Assembly: GCA_054601695.1 (NCBI GenBank)
Contig: BAAHQB010000126.1
Coordinates: forward strand, 186,001-250,000
Reading direction: 5' to 3'
DNA length: 64,000 bases
Source: Amorphochlora amoebiformis
Taxonomy: Eukaryota > Cercozoa > Chlorarachniophyceae
Part shown: positions 1 to 14,430 of the stretch, piece after piece
How positions within the stretch are numbered: position 1 is the first letter of the stretch
Layout: each line of letters starts with the position of its first letter
Position numbers and translations under genes: made by a program
Notes under the pieces: generated by a model
What the model saw: the letters and a program-made list of their open reading frames with translations, nothing else
What the model was told of the DNA's origin: nothing
Database searches by the model: none

Positions 1-79
1 CATAAACAAAATATTTACGTATATATATATATAAATACGTATATGTATATATTGATATCAATAGATATATAATATACAC

Positions 80-160
<81 letters not shown>

Positions 161-170
161 CATATATCAG

Positions 171-226
171 ATACGAGCATTCTCTTATAACGAAACTGAC
201 CCTCTTTAAATTTATGACGGTATATA

Positions 227-276
<50 letters not shown>

Positions 277-281
277 CATAC

Positions 282-336
<55 letters not shown>

Positions 337-1034
337 TATAGCTATATATATATACACAGATATCATATATAATCAAGTGTGTGTATATGAACATATATAA
401 TTATATATTAAAAAAGAAAGACATATATATATATATATATAATTATGTAAAATATACGTGGAAATATATGTAGTACGTATTCATGTATAGTATGTATAAT
501 GTACGGATATATATATACCTATATACATATTTTTATATATATATATATAGATAAATGTATATATACATATATATATATATATGCATATACATATATGTAC
601 GTACATATATATATATATATATATATGTATAATATATGTATGTATAAATTATTTACATATATATGTATATATATATATATATATATATAGAAATATAAAT
701 GTATATATATATTTATAAATTCATATATCTACATCTATATTCACACATACATATATACATATATGTATAATTATATATATGTATATATATATATATATAT
801 ATCTATATATATATAGGGTTTTGGTCTACTGTACTACGAAGCTTTTGTGCGGGACCAGGTGCATATATACTAATAGTATATATATATATATACTTATATA
901 TATATATTTATATATATTTATATATGTTTATATAAGAATATTATTGTGATGTAGAGATTACAAATTTTAAATATATATATATATATATATATGTGATGTA
1001 TATATGATATATACATGTATATATATTTACCCAT

Positions 1035-1065
<31 letters not shown>

Positions 1066-1115
1066 TATTCATGCATATGTATATATAAATGCTCGAAGGT
1101 GAACGTATGAGCATG

Positions 1116-1166
<51 letters not shown>

Positions 1167-1181
1167 TCGAAGGTGAACATA

Positions 1182-1248
<67 letters not shown>

Positions 1249-1286
1249 GCTCGAAGGTGAACATATGAACATGTATATATATGCAT

Positions 1287-1358
<72 letters not shown>

Positions 1359-2101
1359 ATATATTATACACATATATATATATATATGTGTATGTATATA
1401 TATATATAGACGTACACCTGTATAATCTCTAGTCAAAGCAACATTGAAAACACAAAAAAAGCCTCGGCAGTATATACCATATCATCGCTTGGCTAACAAT
1501 ATTTATGAATATTATATATTTTAAATAAAAACCCATATTATTAGTATTTAAACCTGTTTTCAAAGCTAAGATAAATTAACCTTAAGCCTAACCCTAACCC
1601 TAACCCTGGACCTATCCGTACGCTAACCCTAACCCTAAGCCTAACCCTAACCTAACCCTAAACCTAACCCTCACCCCTAACCCTAAACGTAACCCCAACA
1701 CTAGCCCTAACTCTAACCCTTACCCTAACTAACCTTAACTCCAACCTTAGCCCTGACCCTAACCCTACCCTAACCCTAACCTAACCCTAAACCTAACCCT
1801 CACCCCTAACCCAAACCCTAACCCTAACCCTAACCCTAACCCTAACCCTAACCCTAACCCTAACCCTAACCCTAACCCTAACCCTAACCCTAACCCTAAC
1901 CCTAACCCTAGGCCGAAGGAAGCTGTGGAAACCAATCATGCGAAGAAAAAACAGCGTTACTGTTACGGGTATTTAGATGATATACATATATGTATATGTA
2001 TACATATATATATATATATAATATATATATATATATATGTAAGATATGTATGCTGATGTGTACAAATATTGCGTGGGACATTTACATTTGATATATGTAT
2101 A

Positions 2102-2190
<89 letters not shown>

Positions 2191-2646
2191 ATTATATTAT
2201 CATTACTGGTTTGGGTTCAATGGGTGACATTCGGTTGTATTTAGGGTACATGTATCGGTATCATTGTCATGACAATTATCATGCCTCATTTGTGACATTT
2301 AATTGTATTCAGGGTACATTTATAGGTACGATTGTCATTATAATGCCTTATTTGTGACATTCGATTGTATTTAGGGTACATTTATCGGTATGATTGTCAT
2401 TATAATGCCTCTTTTGTGACATTCGATTGTATTCAGGGTCCCTTTATTGGTATAATTGTCATTATCATGACGCATTTATGTTCAAATAGTGACATTTGAT
2501 TGTATTCAGGGTACGTTTATCGGTATGATTGTCATTAATAACTTGTTGGAAATCGGAGTGCCTATATTCTGGAGGTTTTGCCGATATATTTGGAATAAGT
2601 AAGAAAGTTCTTCTATTAATTCGCTAAATATCAAGCTATTTGTTTC

Positions 2647-2688
<42 letters not shown>

Positions 2689-2763
2689 TATATATATACA
2701 CATACAATTTTATATATATAAATATATATATGTATATATGTATATATCAAACATATATATTTA

Positions 2764-2824
<61 letters not shown>

Positions 2825-2826
2825 TT

Positions 2827-2883
<57 letters not shown>

Positions 2884-2884
2884 A

Positions 2885-2915
<31 letters not shown>

Positions 2916-3044
2916 ATGTGTGCAATATTTATTCTTCTTTCATTAGAATCATTGTATGCATATCGTACATTTATATACCTATATATATATATATATATTA
3001 TATATATATATATGTGTGTGTGTGTATATATGTATATATACATG

Positions 3045-3081
<37 letters not shown>

Positions 3082-3128
3082 ATAATATTTACTATATATA
3101 TATATCAAAATATATTTCAATTCAATAG

Positions 3129-3167
<39 letters not shown>

Positions 3168-3376
3168 AGGGAGGATCTGAAGATAAAGAGCATGTCATAG
3201 TGCAATATCACTATTATATATGTATATGTATATATAATATATACATATATATCTATATACATATATATACACACATATACATACATATATATATATATAT
3301 ATATCATACATAGGGTTAATGGAGGATCTGAGGATAAAGAGAATGTCATAGAGTCGCAATATCACTATTACATATA

Positions 3377-3412
<36 letters not shown>

Positions 3413-3485
3413 TCTATACACATATATACATATATATATATATATATAACATATATTCATATATATGTAGATACATACATTTAAA

Positions 3486-3535
<50 letters not shown>

Positions 3536-3646
3536 GTATATATTATATATCATACATAGGCTTAGTGGAGGATCTGATGATGAAGAGAATGTCATAGAGT
3601 CGCAATATCATAGTGATGCTTATGAAGGTTATTCATATACATTTAC

Positions 3647-3677
<31 letters not shown>

Positions 3678-3750
3678 AATATATTACACATATGTATATA
3701 TATGTATATATATATACATATACATATATATATATATATATATATGTATG

Positions 3751-3781
<31 letters not shown>

Positions 3782-4049
3782 GTATTATATGTATATTTTT
3801 ATTTAGATATGTGTACATATGTATTATGATATAGACGGCTTGTAATACACACAGTAGCACAAAATATATTTTATCTCTGTTCATATATATAAACGTATGA
3901 CTTTTAATATATGTATATATTATTCATACGTATATTACATATACATATATATTTATATATACACATATACACATATATATATATATGTAATATATGATAT
4001 ATGTAATACATGTATTAGAGATTCATATGTTCAATTTCCTTATACGTAC

Positions 4050-4118
<69 letters not shown>

Positions 4119-4859
4119 GTGTGTGTATATATATGAGTGTATATATGTGTAAATATGTATATAAATATATACATATATATATATATACATATATATATAA
4201 ATATATACGTATATATATAATTTCATACCTAGGAACCCTTGATGACTACGATGAAATCATAGGCCAGATTGGATTCACCACCTTCTTCGTGCCTTTCTTC
4301 CCGCGTAAATATTTAATATTCTCGCTCTCTATTCCCTCGTTTTTGCTCTTCTTTAAATATTCTTGCTCTCTATTCTCTCTTTTTTCCCTCATCTCACATT
4401 CTTTTTGCCTTCTCTCCGCGTAATTTTTATTTTTATTCTTGCTCTTTGTTCCCTCGTTTTTCCCTAATTTAACGCTCTTCGTGCCTGCTTCCCGCGTAAA
4501 TATCCTTACCTCTATTCCCTCGTTTTTTTTAGTCTTCTTTGAATATTCTTGCGCTCTCTATTCCCTCGTTCTACTCTTCTTTGAATATTCTTGCTCTCTA
4601 TTCCCTTGTTTTTCTCTCATTTGAACATATTTGTTCTATTCCCTCTTTTTTCTCTTCTTTGAATATTTTTGTTCCATATATATGTATATATATGTGTGTA
4701 TATATGTGTATATAACATATGTATACATACATGTGTATATTTATGTACATATATGTGTATATATATATATATATATTTACTATATATTATCTATATACTG
4801 TATATTATTCCCTCGTTTTACTCTTCTCTCACGTTCTTTGGGACATTTCTCCTGCGTAA

Positions 4860-4901
<42 letters not shown>

Positions 4902-4939
4902 TACACATTTTTATGTATATGTATATGCATATTGTTATA

Positions 4940-4980
<41 letters not shown>

Positions 4981-5040
4981 TTGCACCTCTTTTGGCTGTC
5001 GTGAATAACATCATCGAGGTTCAGGTATTGTATATACATA

Positions 5041-5076
<36 letters not shown>

Positions 5077-5244
5077 CATATATATGTATATATGTATATA
5101 TATATATATATGTATACATATATGTATGTATATATATATCTATATAATATAAAATATATAGTTAATATACATATGTATATATACATATATATATATATGT
5201 ATATATCTATATATATATATATATGTGTGTGTGTGTACATCTGT

Positions 5245-5295
<51 letters not shown>

Positions 5296-5379
5296 ATATA
5301 TATTTATATATAATATATATATATATATATATATGCGTGTATATATAAATATATATATATATATATAATATACATAGCC

Positions 5380-5419
<40 letters not shown>

Positions 5420-5546
5420 TGTATATATGTATATATATATATATATATGTGTGTATATATACAATATATATCTATATCTGTACATTTAGATAATCGAAAT
5501 AAATGTAATACATACATTAAATATTTTTTTCTATATATATAAACAA

Positions 5547-5577
<31 letters not shown>

Positions 5578-5612
5578 CACGCATGTATAAGTCTGTAATT
5601 GTATAAAATACG

Positions 5613-5662
<50 letters not shown>

Positions 5663-6059
5663 CTTCATGTATTCACCCACACATCCATAGAATATAAACA
5701 AAAAACATATACATACATTCACATAACCATCCTTAGGTTGACTCGACCAAAATTCTATCCGTTCATAGAAGACCTGTTCCAGAAAAAGTTCATCCCAAAC
5801 CCTAACCCTAACCCAAACATTAACCCTAACCCTAACCCTAACCCTAACCGTAACCCTAACCTAGTCTATCAACTCAAACCTTAACTTACTAACCCTACTA
5901 CTAACGGTCACACTAATTCGAATTCTAAATCTCAATTGTATGATAATTATATGTATGTGTATAAATATATATGTATATGTTTATATATTATGTACTTACA
6001 TCAAGAGTATGCACGTACGATCCCTCTGTAAATATACATAACAACTCTACAAGTATATG

Positions 6060-6134
<75 letters not shown>

Positions 6135-6191
6135 CTAACAAACCGTAATACTAACCCTTATTCTATCTCTAACTCAGACCCCAACCAACCT

Positions 6192-6245
<54 letters not shown>

Positions 6246-6506
6246 GTGTGTATAGACATATATGCATATATTAACTAACCCTAATACTAACCCTTATTCT
6301 ATTTCTAACTCAAAAACCTCAAATTACCATAAATTAACCCTTAACCTAACTCTAACCATCCCACAAATCCTAACCCTAACCCTAACCCTAACCCTAACCA
6401 TAATCCTTACCGTAGGCGTCGGGTTCAGGGCCATGGAATGTGATTTTAGACGTATTTTACTTCGTAATGCTCGTTACGAATATTGCTTCTATTACGTTTC
6501 GATTCG
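171..6506 (+). CDS. Anoctamin (TMEM16), ANO10/ANO8-like: core exons; 5' end off the window
   Basis: Predicted multi-pass membrane protein of the anoctamin family (ion channels and lipid scramblases). Nine exons chain in one frame: 171-219, 817-858, 1912-1968, 2510-2598, 3560-3627, 4233-4304, 4981-5024, 5737-5787 and 6416-6506. Their products follow the family order: [27 protein letters not shown], a Cys-containing loop, [17 protein letters not shown], an acidic linker, [32 protein letters not shown], an HRRPVPEK loop, then PWNVILDV followed by [12 protein letters not shown]. The tract between the FYxAF-like motif and the DYxE motif resembles the ANO10 branch by recall. Every internal intron is GT-AG and every junction keeps phase. 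Exon 171-219 starts with one base of a split codon, so earlier exons lie outside the window. Introns are TA arrays, CCCTAA repeats and copies of exon edges. The family call is firm; the subfamily is less so. Confidence 0.88.
1580..1911 (+). repeat. Interstitial telomeric repeat, CCCTAA on the + strand
   Basis: A degenerate block followed by a perfect run of CCCTAA units (about 1808-1910) inside an anoctamin intron. The array ends CCCTAG, which is the 3' splice site of exon 1912-1968. Confidence 0.95.
2213..2509 (+). repeat. Tandem copies of an intron-exon junction (unit 62-73 bp)
   Basis: Four imperfect copies precede the genuine exon at 2510. GTGACATT recurs at 2224, 2292, 2354, 2416 and 2489. 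Each copy carries the acceptor tract (TGTATTCAG or TGTATTTAG) followed by the first 25-35 bases of the anoctamin exon, ending in ATTGTCATTA. Only the last copy continues into a full exon with a donor at 2599. Confidence 0.85.
3163..3559 (+). repeat. Two upstream partial copies of anoctamin exon 3560-3627
   Basis: Copies at about 3163-3216 and 3311-3377 match the acceptor and first about 55 bases of the exon (core GGAGGATCTGA, then GAATGTCATAGAG, then CGCAATATCA). All three copies are separated by TA arrays. The first copy has lost bases around the acceptor. Confidence 0.8.
4305..4862 (+). repeat. Pyrimidine-rich intron repeat with copies of an exon-donor junction
   Basis: Repeats of TTCTTGCTCTCTATTCCCTC-type units follow anoctamin exon 4233-4304. 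Three copies of the exon end plus donor (CTTCCCGCGTAAATAT and variants) recur at about 4393-4430, 4471-4505 and 4832-4862. A 100-base TA stretch is inserted near 4675-4790. Confidence 0.8.
5795..6415 (+). repeat. Degenerate telomeric repeats and TA arrays in an anoctamin intron
   Basis: CCCTAA-like blocks at about 5795-5860 and 6270-6410 flank (TA)n at 6060-6125 and 6190-6240. The second block leads directly into the acceptor of exon 6416-6506 (CTTACCGTAG). Confidence 0.85.
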
Positions 6507-6510
6507 GTGA

Positions 6511-7055
6511 GAATGTGATGAAAGAGAAAGAGAGAAGAGAGAGAGAGAGAGAGAGAGGCGCCAAGAGAGAGAGGAAAAAAAAAAGGAGAGAAGAGAGATG
6601 AGAGAGAAAAAAGATTTAGAGAACTAACGAGAAAGAGAAAAAGAGGGAAGAAGGGAGATAGAGCGGGAAAAACTGGATATGGGTGCAATGACAGAAAACA
6701 AGAGAGAGAGAGCGAGAGAGAGAGCGAGAGAGAGAGAACGAGAGAGAGAGCGAGAGAGAGAGCGAGAGAGAGCGCGAGAGAGAGAGCGCGAGAGAGCGCG
6801 AGAGAGCGCGAGAGAGAAATTATATCTGAACTGAGAGGGCGAGAAATAAAGAGAGATAGAGGGTGAGAAAGGAGGAATGAGAAAGGAGGAGTGAGAGAGG
6901 GAGTTGAAGGTAGCGAGATATATGTGTAAATATACAGAAAGAGAGAGAATGAGAGAGAGAGAGAGAAAGAGAAAGAGAAAGAAGGAGAAAGAGAGAGAAA
7001 GAAAGAGAGAATGAGAGAGAGAGGGAGAGAGCGAGCGAGGAGGAAAATAATGGAG
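6511..7055 (+). repeat. GA-rich microsatellite
   Basis: Imperfect (GA)n with a GAGAGC-type variant (about 6700-6815) and AAAGAGA variants (about 6940-7030). It begins within a few bases of the donor of exon 6416-6506. Long Ser/Leu/Arg readings here are repeat translations. Confidence 0.9.
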
Positions 7056-7299
7056 GAAGAGTAATAATATTTGTATCACGTATGAATATTGTATATATAT
7101 ATATATATATGTATGTATATATGTATACATATGTATATAGATATGTTATTCTAAATATTATATATATATATATATATTGTTATAATTAATATATTTCTGA
7201 TCAATGGTATTTATGGATCTATTATACATATGTATATATATATGATTGTATATGTACATATAAATATATAATATAGTAACATGTGTATTCTTGTATATC

Positions 7300-7335
<36 letters not shown>

Positions 7336-7583
7336 CGTACATATATACATAATATATATATATATATATACACACATACATACCTATTTACATATATACA
7401 CATAATATATATTTATACATACATATATATATACTCATTTATATATATATATTTACATACATATTTACATATATACATATTATACATAATATATATACTC
7501 TCTCTCTATATACTTTTTATATGTATATATTATATGTGTATGTATATGTATGTGTGTATGTGTATCTGTATATTTCTATGTAT

Positions 7584-7628
<45 letters not shown>

Positions 7629-7639
7629 TATACATAGAC

Positions 7640-7727
<88 letters not shown>

Positions 7728-7908
7728 TTAATATATACACATATACATGCGTACATATATTATATATATATATACATACATACATACACATATATATATA
7801 TACATATTTACATATATTATGTACACACATAAGATACCGCGTTTCCAGTATCACGGAAACTGCGATGTACATGTATATATATTATATATATATATACACA
7901 CATATGTT

Positions 7909-7946
<38 letters not shown>

Positions 7947-8081
7947 GTACTATCAATACATACACATATTAGCATGTTAGTAAGAACAAATGTATCAGTA
8001 ATATATATATATATATACATTTGTATATGTATACATATATGTATATATATTATTTACATATTTATATTATACATACAACAT

Positions 8082-8125
<44 letters not shown>

Positions 8126-8179
8126 GATACCATTTCCAAGATGGCCGGTGTTGTAGATAGTATCCAAGGTAATTCTCGT

Positions 8180-8985
8180 CCCCCTCTTTTTCTATTTGTG
8201 TTCTCTATCGCTCTCTATAAGTCTCTATCTCTCTCTATCGCTCTCTTTCTCTCTCTATCTCTCTCTTTCTCTATCTCTATCTCTCCATCTGTTTCTATCT
8301 ATCTCTATCCCTCTCTTTATCTCTAAATCCCTCTCTTTATCTCTATCTCTCTCTCTTTATCTCTATCTCTCCCTCTGTATCTCTCCATCTGTCTCTAGCT
8401 CTCTATCCCTCTCTTTATCTCTATTTCTCCCTCTCTATCTCTCTATCTCTCTCTAATTCTCTTCTCTTTGTAATATATTCTCTACTTTGTTCTATTTCTT
8501 TCTATTTCCTCCTATCTCTCTCTATTTCTCTCGTGCTCTTTCTCTTCTCTTTTTCCCTTTTTCTCTTCTCTCTCTCTCTCTCTATCTCTATCTCTTATTG
8601 TCGTCTCTTCACACCTTCCTCCCCATCTCTCATTTTCATCTTTCTCTCTTTCTCTCTATATATCTGATTTTCTTTATCTCTCTCGCTCTCTTTCTCATGT
8701 TCCTCCTCTCTCTCTCACTCTCTCTCTCTCTCTCGTCTATCTGCTCTCTCTCCCGCCCACTTCTTCAATACTTTCCTAGCTTTCTCTTTCTCTGTTTCGC
8801 ATTTTTGTTCTCTCGATCTCTCGTTCTGAAAATTCTCTCTCTTTATCACTGTTTCTCTCTGCATCCTTTGTTTTTGATTTCTCTCTCTCTTCCTTTCTTT
8901 CCCCTGAATATCTTCATCAACCTTTCTCTTCATTTCTCTTACACGCTCTCTTTTTCTATATCTATCTTTCATGTTTCTGCGTATA
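8180..8985 (+). repeat. CT-rich microsatellite
   Basis: Imperfect (CT)n with TCTCTATC variants, running from the donor of the candidate exon 8127-8168 to a candidate acceptor near 8992. The Ser/Leu/Tyr readings are repeat translation. Confidence 0.9.
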
Positions 8986-9054
8986 AAAATTATCCAGAGA
9001 TATTGGTACACTATCTCCCACTCAGCCCTGTTGACAACCCTATCACCTCCTTCT

Positions 9055-9487
9055 AACCCTAACACGTAATCCTAACACGTAACCCTAACCCTAACACCTA
9101 ACCCTAACTTAAGGCCGCTTCCTCCTTTTCTTTACTCTTCTCGTCGTAATTGGGTACCATTTCCACTCTTAACCCTAACCCTAACCCTAGCCCTAACCCT
9201 AACTCTAACCCTAACCCTAACTAACGCTAATCCTAACCCAAACTCCAACACTTAGCTAACCCTAACCATAACCCTAAAAGCTAACCTTCCTTCGCTCATG
9301 GTCTACCTGTAGTTTGAGTCGTTCGATCTTTTGTCAGATAAATTCGCTTTATATATATTATATGTATATATATTATATATATATATATAATATATGTATA
9401 CATATAATTATATATATATATATAATATATGTATACATATAATTATATATATATATATATATATATTTTTTATATATATATAATTAC

Positions 9488-9524
<37 letters not shown>

Positions 9525-9780
9525 TAACTCTAACGGAAACCCGAATCCAATCCTGCCATAACAATGATTTAAACCTATCCCAAACATAACCCTAACCTAC
9601 ATTCCAACCCTAACTCTAACCTTAACCCTAACACTAACCCTAACCATAAACCACCTCCAGGACTTTAGATTGGCCACAAGATAACCCTATCACAAACCTA
9701 ACCCTAACCCTAACCCTAACCCTAACCCTTAACCCTAACCCTAACCCTAACCCTAACCCTAACTAACTCTAGGACGTTGG
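9055..9780 (+). repeat. Scattered telomere-like repeats with a TA block
   Basis: Degenerate CCCTAA at 9055-9290 and 9540-9770, with a TA-rich block at about 9345-9520. I see no supportable exon. A possible 19-base exon at 9773-9791 is too short to claim. Confidence 0.8.
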
Positions 9781-9819
9781 ATCGGCTTATCGTGAGAAGA
9801 CTAGTTCCAATTGTAATCT

Positions 9820-10500
9820 CACTCCTAACCCTAATCTGATCATTCCTAACCCTAATCTTATCATTTCTAACCCTAATCTTATCATTCCTAACCCTAATCT
9901 GATCATTCCTAAATCTAGTCTTATCATTCCTAACCCTAGTCTTATCATTACTAACCCTAATCTTATCATTGCTAACCCTAATCTTATCATTTCTAACCCT
10001 AATATTATCATTCCTAACCCTAATCTGATCATTGCTAACCCTAATCTTATCATTCCTAACCCTAATCTTATCCTCCCTAACCCTAATCTGATCATTCCTA
10101 ACCCTAATCTTATCATTCCTAACCCTAATCTTATCATTCCTAACCCTGAGTCTTATCATTCCTAACCCTAGTCTTATCATTGCCAACCCTAATCTTATCA
10201 TTGCTAACCCTAATCTTATCATTCCTAACCCTAGTCTTATCATTGCCAACCCTAGTCTTATCATTGCCAACCCTAATCTTATCATTGCTAACCCTAATCT
10301 TATCATTCCTAACCCTAAGTCTTATCATTCCTAACCCTAGTCTTATCATTGCCAACCCTAATCTTATCATTGCTAACCCTAATCCTATCATTCCTAACCC
10401 TAGTCTTATCATTGCCAACCCTAATCCTATCATTGCTAACCCTAATCTTATCATTCCTAACCCTAGTCTTATCATTCCTAACCCTAATCTTATCATTCTA
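9820..10500 (+). repeat. Telomere-derived 21-22 bp satellite array
   Basis: About 31 head-to-tail units of TAACCCTAATCTTATCATTCC with few substitutions (TTCC, TTGC, AATC, AGTC). Each unit contains one telomeric CCTAACCC core plus about 12 bases of new sequence. Both strands give long open readings because the unit is 21 bp; these are not treated as genes. Confidence 0.92.
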
Positions 10501-10569
10501 ACGCTAAAACTAGCTAGATGTATATGTATAAGTATATATATATATATATACGTAATATGTATGTATGTA

Positions 10570-10614
<45 letters not shown>

Positions 10615-10730
10615 ATGTGTATGTATAATATATATATATTATATTATATATATAAATATGTTTTTATATGTTACTCTAGCCTTAGGCTCTATTCTAGACC
10701 ATGAGGATTGAAATGTTGGAATTTATGTAC

Positions 10731-10771
<41 letters not shown>

Positions 10772-10777
10772 CATACG

Positions 10778-10811
<34 letters not shown>

Positions 10812-10962
10812 CATATATATGTATGTATGGATATATACATATATATATACATATATATATATGTATATATGAATACATGTATGTGTTATATGTATACAAA
10901 TATATAAACACATGTGTGAATATTTATATACGTACAATGTGTATATATATGTATATATATAT

Positions 10963-11008
<46 letters not shown>

Positions 11009-11112
11009 ATACATATGTGCATGCATATACAGTTTGTTTATATGCCTATACAGTATGCATATATACAATATACGTAGAGTAATTGTCAAATGTCAAATGC
11101 AGAAAAATGGAG

Positions 11113-11188
<76 letters not shown>

Positions 11189-11220
11189 CAATGTATATAT
11201 ACATATATATATATATATAG

Positions 11221-12038
11221 CCGAAGAAATCAGACCAGGAACATATAGACAGACAAGAGTATCTATGGCCTTATCTCCTGGCAAACCCTAACCCTAACCC
11301 TAACCTAACCCTTACCCTAACCCTAACGCTAACCCTTGCCCTAACCCTAACCCTAACCCTAACGTAACCCTAACCCTAACCAAAACCCTAACCTAAACAA
11401 ACTCTAATTCCCTAACACTAACTCTAACACTGATGACCACACCCTATTTCCTAATGAATAGCCCTAACCCTACCTAAAAAAAATAATAACCCTAATGCTA
11501 ACCCTAACCCTATTTCTAACCCTAAACCTAACCCTAACCCTAAGCCTAATGTTAACTCTAACCGTAACTCAGTTTTTTGTCCTAAGCATTCCCCCCTGCC
11601 CTGAACAGTATAACCCTAAACCCTATTTAACCGTTACCCTAACCCTAACCCTAGCCCTAAGCCTAATTCTAGCCAAAATCGTAACCCTAATCCTAACCCT
11701 AACCCTAACCATAACCCTAACTCTAACACTAAAGGTAATCGTAGCCCTAACCCTAATCCTTAAAGATAACGTAGGGTATGACGAAGAATCATGACGATCT
11801 TGAGTCAGTTACTTGTACTATGTTGTATGTTTTCATATGTATATACATATATACATACATATACATATGTATGTATTTATTATATTACATTATATATATA
11901 TATATATATATATATGTATTTATTATATTATATTATATATACATATGTATTATGATGATCTTGAGTTAGTTACTTGTACTATGTTGTAGTTATGCATATG
12001 TATGTATATATGCATGTATTTATTATATTATGTATATA

Positions 12039-12098
<60 letters not shown>

Positions 12099-12237
12099 TG
12101 TATGTATACTATTTTATATATATATATATATATGCGAGTATTATAGATCATATTAAGGGGAAAATCTTAGCTGTATACATATATGTATATATGTATATAT
12201 ATATATATATTATATTTATATATATATATACATATGC

Positions 12238-12276
<39 letters not shown>

Positions 12277-12293
12277 CTGTGTACATAAAATGA

Positions 12294-12335
<42 letters not shown>

Positions 12336-12413
12336 TGAATATATATATATATATATATATATGTATATGTGTGTACATATATGTATACATATGTGTAGAT
12401 GTAATGTAACTAT

Positions 12414-12444
<31 letters not shown>

Positions 12445-12453
12445 CATATGTAC

Positions 12454-12523
<70 letters not shown>

Positions 12524-12637
12524 CATACATACATATATACATACATATGTTTGTTGCAAACACTTCTACTGGAAGTGTCATTTCATACATGTTTATATAA
12601 TATACTTATATATGTCTATTTGATTATGCAGCTGGAC

Positions 12638-12679
<42 letters not shown>

Positions 12680-12930
12680 AATAGCTATACACATACATAT
12701 GTAGCTGGATACATATACATATGTGTGTATATATATATTTATAAGGTCATATTCGTATGTAAATTACATATACATATTTGTATACATAAATATATACATA
12801 TATACATATATATATTTATATATATATATATATATATGTGTGTGTATGCATGGATATATTTGTATGTAAATTTGTTTACAATATATATACATGTATATAT
12901 ATGTATAATATATATATATACATATATATA

Positions 12931-12974
<44 letters not shown>

Positions 12975-13581
12975 TATATTTATGTACATATGTTTATATA
13001 TGTAGGTTTTCGTATGAGATCAACTTTGAAAGTATACAAAAGGTTATATATTCATATACATACACATGTTTGTTCACATATATGTAAATATATATATATA
13101 TGCATACATATATATAAATATATTTACATGCATATTTACACCTATACATATGCACACATATATGTATATTTATATGCACATATATGTATATATATATATA
13201 TACGTACTATATAAATATTAATATCTGTACATTAAATATCTACATTTATGTACTTTTAAAAAGACTTTACATATCTATATTTCCAAAACGTCCCTCCTAA
13301 ACCTAACCGAAACCCTATCCATCCCACATATGTCCCAACCCTAACCCTAACCCTAACCCTAACCCTAACTCTTACCCTAACCCTAACCCTAAGCCTATTT
13401 TTTATCATTTTCATAATCCTAGGACCACGGTTATACTGCAAATTGTAATGAAAACAAGCCGCGTATGTCTGTGTCAACCTCCGGGGATGTAATCGAAACA
13501 CTTTTTTAATTTCTCTTTTTTTTTTTTTTACTCCATCTTCTCATTCTCGCACTCACATTTATTTATATATATATATATGTG

Positions 13582-13629
<48 letters not shown>

Positions 13630-13692
13630 CAATCATATCTCTCCTTCTCATCCTAATCGCTCAAGTCTCTCCTGCTCTCTAAGTGTGATATT

Positions 13693-13769
<77 letters not shown>

Positions 13770-13794
13770 TATCTTATTGAAACATACATACATG

Positions 13795-13825
<31 letters not shown>

Positions 13826-14312
13826 TATATACGTATATATTTCTCTATCTGATATCTATAACCCTAACTCCACCAACCCTATCCTAACCCTAACTCTTTC
13901 TAACCCAAACCCTAATCCTCTTCAGGATGGAAAAAACTTTCCAGGTATCTAAGGGTTTTTGGTTTACTTACGTAATTTCACCAGAATTTAGACTATTATT
14001 TACTTACGTATTTTCACCATATTTTAGACAGTTACGATAAGGGTTTTGGGTTTACTTACATAGTTTCACCATAACTTAGACGGGTACGACAATGGTTGTA
14101 ATTAATGTTTCAGTTATTCATAGTAGTATTATTACTGTTTCTAGCGTACTTTTGTTTTTGGGGTTTCTTAGGTAATTAAATAGAATCTACGGTTTCGTCA
14201 AAGTTATTATGATTGACGCGTGTCGTATGTTATAAAACGGTTACATTACTGTTTCTCTTATGTAGCGTTGTCAATACTGCGGTTTCGGTAGGGTTCATAC
14301 GTTATATTGATT

Positions 14313-14352
<40 letters not shown>

Positions 14353-14353
14353 C

Positions 14354-14430
<77 letters not shown>

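Noticed and set aside
1580-1911. A true chromosome end
   Set aside because: Coding exons lie on both sides, and many similar blocks in both orientations occur to 49.7 kb.
15-5580. Many long Tyr/Ile-rich readings in all frames, here and throughout the window
   Set aside because: They are translations of (TA)n with few stops; there is no codon bias, motif or splice logic.
9722-10574. Repetitive open readings of 100-190 codons over the 21 bp array
   Set aside because: The 21 bp unit keeps several frames open by arithmetic; the unit is telomere-derived.
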